DNA of 64,000 nt, from the NCBI RefSeq assembly GCF_015752315.1, contig NZ_JADOVJ010000001.1:992001-1056000 (forward strand), read 5' to 3'. Of the stretch, positions 60,651 through 64,000 are shown one piece after another. The notes under the pieces are model-generated. The model was not told the DNA's origin. It did no database searches and was given only the letters and a program-made list of their open reading frames with translations. The number at the start of each line of letters is the position of its first letter. Position 1 is the first letter of the stretch. The translations under genes and the position numbers were made by a program. The DNA comes from Nocardioides luteus. GTDB taxonomy: Bacteria > Actinomycetota > Actinomycetes > Propionibacteriales > Nocardioidaceae.

Positions 60651-60686
60651 CGGATCCTGACGCTGCTGTCTCGTTCTCAGGATCCG
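60651..60686. terminator. 10-bp inverted repeat after the LuxR-type gene
   Basis: CGGATCCTGA (60651-60660) and TCAGGATCCG (60677-60686) are exact reverse complements with a 16-base loop. It lies 21 bases after the regulator stop, where a hairpin could end transcription. No T-run follows; an operator for the next gene is the alternative. Confidence 0.45.
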
Positions 60687-60734
60687 CCCGGTAACGTCGA
60701 GAGCGACTTGTTCGGGCGGGTCAGGAGGTCTGGT

Positions 60735-61607
60735 ATGCGTTGCTTCATCGTCGTCAAGGAGCGCAGCGACGCCGAGAGCTGGGACTGGGTTCTGGCCGGT
60801 CCGGGGCTGCACGCGGCGGGATCGCTGGGTGCCCGCGGGACCGAGGACGCGATCATCGCGGCGGTCGGGGCTGCGTACGACTCTCTCGTGCGGATCGCGC
60901 CGGTGCAGATCGTGGTCGCGCTGCCGTCCAACTCCCGGTTTTGGATGCTGACCGACGAGATCGCGGACGCCTATCCGGGGGTCACCGTGGTGCCTTTCGT
61001 CGAGGACGACGCGGACATCCGGGCGGAGGCGGTGGAGGCCCTGGCGGTCTACCGGACGGGGCCGCTGCCGCCGCTGGTGGTGGCGACCGACGGTTCGGCC
61101 CATCGCGGGTTCATCGGTTGGGGGTGGCTCGCGGGCGACGGCCAGCACGGCTTCGGCCGGCAGGTGCCCAACGCCCGGATCCGGGACCCGCAGTCGCTGG
61201 TGGTGCTGGCCGAGCTGCAGGCGATCGCGGAGGCGGTGCGGGCGCTGCCGCGGCGCACGCTGACCATCCGGACCGACTCGCGGGTGGCGCTCGCGCTGAT
61301 CGAGGACTGGCTGCGGGGCGAGGAGTCGATGCCGAAGGGCTACGAGACCGAGCACCGCGCCGAGCTCGCCGGCCTGACCCGGATGCACGACGACCTGTGT
61401 CGCGAGTCCGAGCGGCTCTCGTTCGAGTGGGTACGCGGCCATGTCGGTGAGGCGCTCAACGAGGGCGCCGACTCGCTGGCGAAGCTGGCTCGGCGCTTCG
61501 CCGAGGGCACCTGGGGGCTGACCGCCGACGAGATCCCGGGCAGAGCGCGGGCGATCGCGGAGACCTTCGCCGCACCGATGGCCTCGGGCACCGCGTCCGC
61601 CGGGTAG
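60735..61607 (+). CDS. RNase H-fold protein (RNase HI-like C-terminal domain)
   Basis: The protein has 290 residues. Residues about 113-250 form an RNase HI domain with all catalytic residues: D119 (VVATDGSAHRG), E160 (VLAELQAI), D181 (RTDSRVALAL), H236 (VRGHVGEALN) and D246. Residues 1-110 are another alpha/beta segment I do not recognise. It should cut RNA in RNA-DNA hybrids. It lacks the usual rnhA-sized architecture because of the N-terminal half. AGGAGG precedes the ATG at 60735. It is followed by an amidohydrolase gene 11 bases later. Confidence 0.83.
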   Translation: MRCFIVVKERSDAESWDWVLAGPGLHAAGSLGARGTEDAIIAAVGAAYDSLVRIAPVQIVVALPSNSRFWMLTDEIADAYPGVTVVPFVEDDADIRAEAVEALAVYRTGPLPPLVVATDGSAHRGFIGWGWLAGDGQHGFGRQVPNARIRDPQSLVVLAELQAIAEAVRALPRRTLTIRTDSRVALALIEDWLRGEESMPKGYETEHRAELAGLTRMHDDLCRESERLSFEWVRGHVGEALNEGADSLAKLARRFAEGTWGLTADEIPGRARAIAETFAAPMASGTASAG

Positions 61608-61618
61608 GTTCGCCTGTC

Positions 61619-62530
61619 GTGAAGCCTCCGACGGTCACCATCGCCCCGGACGAGCCGGCGCAGATCCGCGCGCGGCTCGATGCGCTGGGGCTGGACGGCA
61701 TCTTCGACGTACACACCCACTTCCTGCCGCAGCGGATGCTCGACAAGGTGTGGGGCTACTTCGACTCGGCCGGGCCGCTGACCGGCCGGCCGTGGCCGAT
61801 CGCCTATCGGCACTCCGAGGAGGAGCGGCTCCGGGTGCTGCGCGCCCTCGACGTACGTCGCTTCTCGGCGCTCACCTATCCGCACAAGCCCGGGATGGCG
61901 GCGTGGCTGAACGAGTGGGGCGCGGAGTTCGCGGCGGACAAGCCCGACTGCCTGCAGTCGGCGACGTTCTACCCGGAGCCGGGTGCCGGCGACTACGTGC
62001 GGGAGGCGGTCGAGGCGGGTGCGCGGATCTTCAAGGCGCACGTCCAGGTCGGCGACTACGACCCCAACTCGCCGCTGCTGGACCCGGTCTGGGAGGTGCT
62101 GTCGGAGTCGCGTACGCCGCTGGTGATCCACTCCGGTCACGGGCCCGCTCCGGGGCGGTTCACCGGGCCGGCCGGGATGGAGGCGCTGCTCGGGCGCTAT
62201 CCCGATCTGGTGGTGATCGTCGCCCACATGGGGCTGCCGGACTACGCGCGGTTCCTCGACCTGGTGGAGAAGTACGACGGGGTGCACCTGGACACGACGA
62301 TGGCGTTCACCGCGTTCACCGAGGCTTCGACGCCGTTCCCGGCCGAGGAGTTGCCGCGGCTGAAGGCGCTGGGGGAGCGGGTGCTCTTCGGGAGCGACTT
62401 CCCGAACATCCCCTACCCCTACCTGGAGGCGGTCGACGGGGTGCTCGGCCTCGGGCTCGGGGACGAATGGGCGCGCGGGGTGCTCCACCAGAACGCCGCG
62501 CGACTCTTCGGACCGCCCTCGGGCAGCTAG
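61619..62530 (+). CDS. Amidohydrolase family protein (metal-dependent TIM barrel)
   Basis: The protein has 303 residues. IFDVHTHFLPQRM gives the H-x-H metal pair, FKAHVQVGDYDP and VIHSGHG, VIVAHMG further histidines, and LFGSDFPNIPYPYLEAV the final aspartate of the amidohydrolase 2 (ACMSD-like) family. Members are hydrolases or decarboxylases of small, often aromatic-derived acids. The GTG at 61619 has no strong ribosome site. Its 3' end overlaps the convergent glycosyltransferase gene by four bases. Confidence 0.85.
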   Translation: MKPPTVTIAPDEPAQIRARLDALGLDGIFDVHTHFLPQRMLDKVWGYFDSAGPLTGRPWPIAYRHSEEERLRVLRALDVRRFSALTYPHKPGMAAWLNEWGAEFAADKPDCLQSATFYPEPGAGDYVREAVEAGARIFKAHVQVGDYDPNSPLLDPVWEVLSESRTPLVIHSGHGPAPGRFTGPAGMEALLGRYPDLVVIVAHMGLPDYARFLDLVEKYDGVHLDTTMAFTAFTEASTPFPAEELPRLKALGERVLFGSDFPNIPYPYLEAVDGVLGLGLGDEWARGVLHQNAARLFGPPSGS

Positions 62531-63642
62531 GCGACAGCGGTCTCGTCGTAGCTGTCGGTGAGGATCTGGACGATGTCGGGAACCCCGAGCGCGAGCCGGT
62601 TGAACCGGGGCGACTCGGCGGCGACGACCAGGTGCTTGGCGAGCTCGATCTCGTCGCGGGCCCACGGGATCAGCCCGGCGCGGTCCAGGTTGGCCGAGTT
62701 GGCGGCGCCGTGGCCGGAGATCGAGCGGTAGGTGATCACCGGCGTGCCCGAGGCCAGGGCCTCGAGCGAGGTGAAGCCGCCGGCGTTCTGGACGACGCAG
62801 TCGCTGGTCGCCATCAGGGCGCGTACGTCGGTGCGCCAGCCGAGCGCCACCACGCCGGGGATCCGCTCCAGGCGGCGCTTGAGACAGGGGTCGGTCGCGC
62901 AGAGCACGATCGGGGTCATGTCGCTGTGCTCGAGGATGTCGCGGGCAGTCTGCTCGAGCGCACCGGCGCCCAGCGAACCGCCGGTGACCAGCGCCCGCGG
63001 ACCCTTCAGGTCGAGGTCCGCCAGGGGGTCGGGGAAGACCTGCCCCGGGACGTACTCCGCACCCGGCGGGACGAGCGGCTGGACCACCGCCGCGTTGCCG
63101 CCGAGCATGCGCGCCTCGCGGGCGGCGACGTCGTGGATGGCGAGGTTGAGGTCGATGCCGGGGTTGATCCACAGCGCCGGGACCGCGGCGTCGGTCAGGT
63201 AGGTGACGGCAGGGACGGTGAGCTGTCCGGTGGAGCGCAGGTGTCCGATGACCTGGGAGCAGAACGGGTGCGTGGAGATGACCAGGTCCGCGCCGTGCAT
63301 GGCCTCGGTGATCTTGCGGGTGGAGAGGCGGAGGAACCGGTTGAACGGCTTGTGGAGCGGGCGTCCCGGCATCACGAGGCTCATCGTGGTGCCCCAGGAG
63401 TCGGGGCTGACCTGGAGCTGCATCTTGTAGCCGACCTTCAGGCTGTGCCCGAGCCGCCAGGGCATCAGGTCGACGAAGTCGAAGATCTCGACGTCGCATC
63501 CGGCCTCTCCGAGTGCTCGTGAGATCTCCCGGGAGGCCGAGTTGTGGCCGGCGCCGTAGCTCGCCGAGATGATCGCCACGCGAGGTGTCGCGCCTGGCCG
63601 GAGTGGGAGGAGGGGCCTGAGCCGCTCCGAGTCGATGGACAT
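62527..63642 (-). CDS. MGDG synthase-like glycosyltransferase (GT28 family)
   Basis: The protein has 371 residues. IISASYGAGHNSASREISRAL is the N-terminal acceptor motif of monogalactosyl-diacylglycerol synthases, and ALVTGGSLGAGAL, VVQNAGGFTSLEALASGTPVI are the nucleotide-sugar part of GT28/MurG-like enzymes. It probably glycosylates a lipid at the inner face of the membrane. The ATG at 63642 begins the conserved part; an upstream start at 63690 is possible. The next gene is divergent. Confidence 0.87.
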   Translation of the reverse strand: MSIDSERLRPLLPLRPGATPRVAIISASYGAGHNSASREISRALGEAGCDVEIFDFVDLMPWRLGHSLKVGYKMQLQVSPDSWGTTMSLVMPGRPLHKPFNRFLRLSTRKITEAMHGADLVISTHPFCSQVIGHLRSTGQLTVPAVTYLTDAAVPALWINPGIDLNLAIHDVAAREARMLGGNAAVVQPLVPPGAEYVPGQVFPDPLADLDLKGPRALVTGGSLGAGALEQTARDILEHSDMTPIVLCATDPCLKRRLERIPGVVALGWRTDVRALMATSDCVVQNAGGFTSLEALASGTPVITYRSISGHGAANSANLDRAGLIPWARDEIELAKHLVVAAESPRFNRLALGVPDIVQILTDSYDETAVA

Positions 63643-63756
63643 GCGCCGGATTCTGTACGCACGGTGTGACGTTGTGGTGAACGGGGGCACCCCGACGCGT
63701 CACTCTTCACCATCGGTTCGCCTCCCCGAACCTGCGGGCGTTCTAAGGTTCATCCT

Positions 63757-64000
63757 GTGATCACGGCCCGAGGACTGCGCACCCGTGCGCGGTCGGCCGT
63801 GGCCGAGCTGGGCGGCGGCCCCTCGGCGGTGGTCGCGGTGATGCGCCGGGTCGTGGCGGCGTTCGCGGAGGAGCGGGGCATGGTGCTCACCGACTCCGCG
63901 CTCGACGAAGCGGGGCTGCTCGTGCCTGCCGCGGACCATCCGCTGCCGGATCATCTGCTGTCGAACTATCTGTTCCCGGACGGGATGGGAGCGGACGACC
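63757..64000 (+). CDS. Unknown protein, 3' end cut by the window edge
   Basis: Translation from the GTG at 63757 stays open to the last base, giving 81 residues that begin VITARGLRTRARSAVAELGGG and include VVAVMRRVVAAFAEERGMVL. I do not recognise a family in this part. TAAGGT at 63744-63749, seven bases before the GTG, and the absence of a ribosome site suggest a leaderless transcript. It is divergent from the glycosyltransferase gene. Confidence 0.55.
   Translation, partial: MITARGLRTRARSAVAELGGGPSAVVAVMRRVVAAFAEERGMVLTDSALDEAGLLVPAADHPLPDHLLSNYLFPDGMGADD

Noticed and set aside
57058..61442. Very long minus-strand frames across the acyl-CoA synthetase and RNase H genes
   Set aside because: Only the aldo/keto reductase part (58911-59849) has a recognisable fold. 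The rest mirrors plus-strand genes and has random composition.
1..64000. tRNA, rRNA or riboswitch
   Set aside because: Reading the gaps between genes I saw no tRNA-like cloverleaf, rRNA segment or known riboswitch core. A covariance-model scan would be needed to be certain.

Overview
The window is high-GC (about 70%) DNA that looks chromosomal and comes from an actinobacterium. GTG and TTG starts, a LAL-type LuxR regulator, ROK and DtxR/IdeR-style control, several apparently leaderless genes, and a ben/cat cluster in the order known from Rhodococcus and Corynebacterium all support this. A soil member of the Nocardioidaceae (Nocardioides-like) is my best guess from gene content alone. I count 60 protein genes (two cut by the window edges) and one complete IS481-type insertion sequence. 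I see no rRNA, tRNA or CRISPR array. No gene-free stretch exceeds 300 bases.

Region 1 (0-11 kb). An Lrp/AsnC regulator (edge-truncated) and an M19 dipeptidase are followed by a probable light-responsive island. An SRPBCC protein and a CarH/LitR-like B12-binding MerR regulator diverge from a tightly overlapped operon: FAD amine oxidase-like protein, DUF1365, cyclopropane-fatty-acid synthase family methyltransferase, photolyase, SDR and, after a short gap, an MMPL transporter. Two TGTACA boxes sit in the shared promoter region.

Region 2 (10.8-14.4 kb). A 2OG-Fe(II)/IPNS-family oxygenase, a dienelactone-hydrolase family protein, an MES-like alpha/beta hydrolase and an AraC regulator.

Region 3 (14.4-28.4 kb). 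The aromatic core. A LysR-catB-catA-catC operon diverges from benA-benB-[benC-FCD-benD fusion]-benK-benR(LAL)-benE-hydrolase. Benzoate is imported, converted to catechol and cleaved by the ortho route as far as the muconolactone/enol-lactone step.

Region 4 (28.4-36.7 kb). A chromate transporter and a ROK-regulated sugar ABC importer (no ATPase gene) with a GH31 alpha-xylosidase. Matching operators lie upstream of the ROK gene and the importer.

Region 5 (36.7-42.1 kb). An arsenic cluster: aquaporin, ArsR-ArsC fusion, second ArsC, ArsO-like flavoprotein and a Cys-type ArsR. Then an SDR, an OhrR-like MarR regulator and a small membrane protein.

Region 6 (42.2-47.5 kb). A two-component phenol/4-hydroxyphenylacetate-type hydroxylase with a divergent AraC regulator, the IS481 element and a LysR regulator. 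The hydroxylase probably makes catechol for the cat genes.

Region 7 (47.5-64 kb). A MarR-MFS-YceI operon whose transporter and YceI protein share Ig-like domains; SAM methyltransferase; 6-phosphogluconate dehydrogenase; AurF-like diiron protein; an iron-box-controlled DUF2470 gene; 4-hydroxybenzoate hydroxylase; acyl-CoA synthetase with a CRP/GlxR-like site; aldo/keto reductase; LuxR-type regulator; RNase H-fold protein; amidohydrolase; MGDG-synthase-like glycosyltransferase; and an edge-truncated unknown gene.

The most unusual items are the BenC-FCD-BenD triple fusion, whose linker is made of repeat DNA, the 21-bp repeat family it shares with a cruciform-like array at 47.6 kb, and the MFS/YceI pair with shared Ig-like domains.
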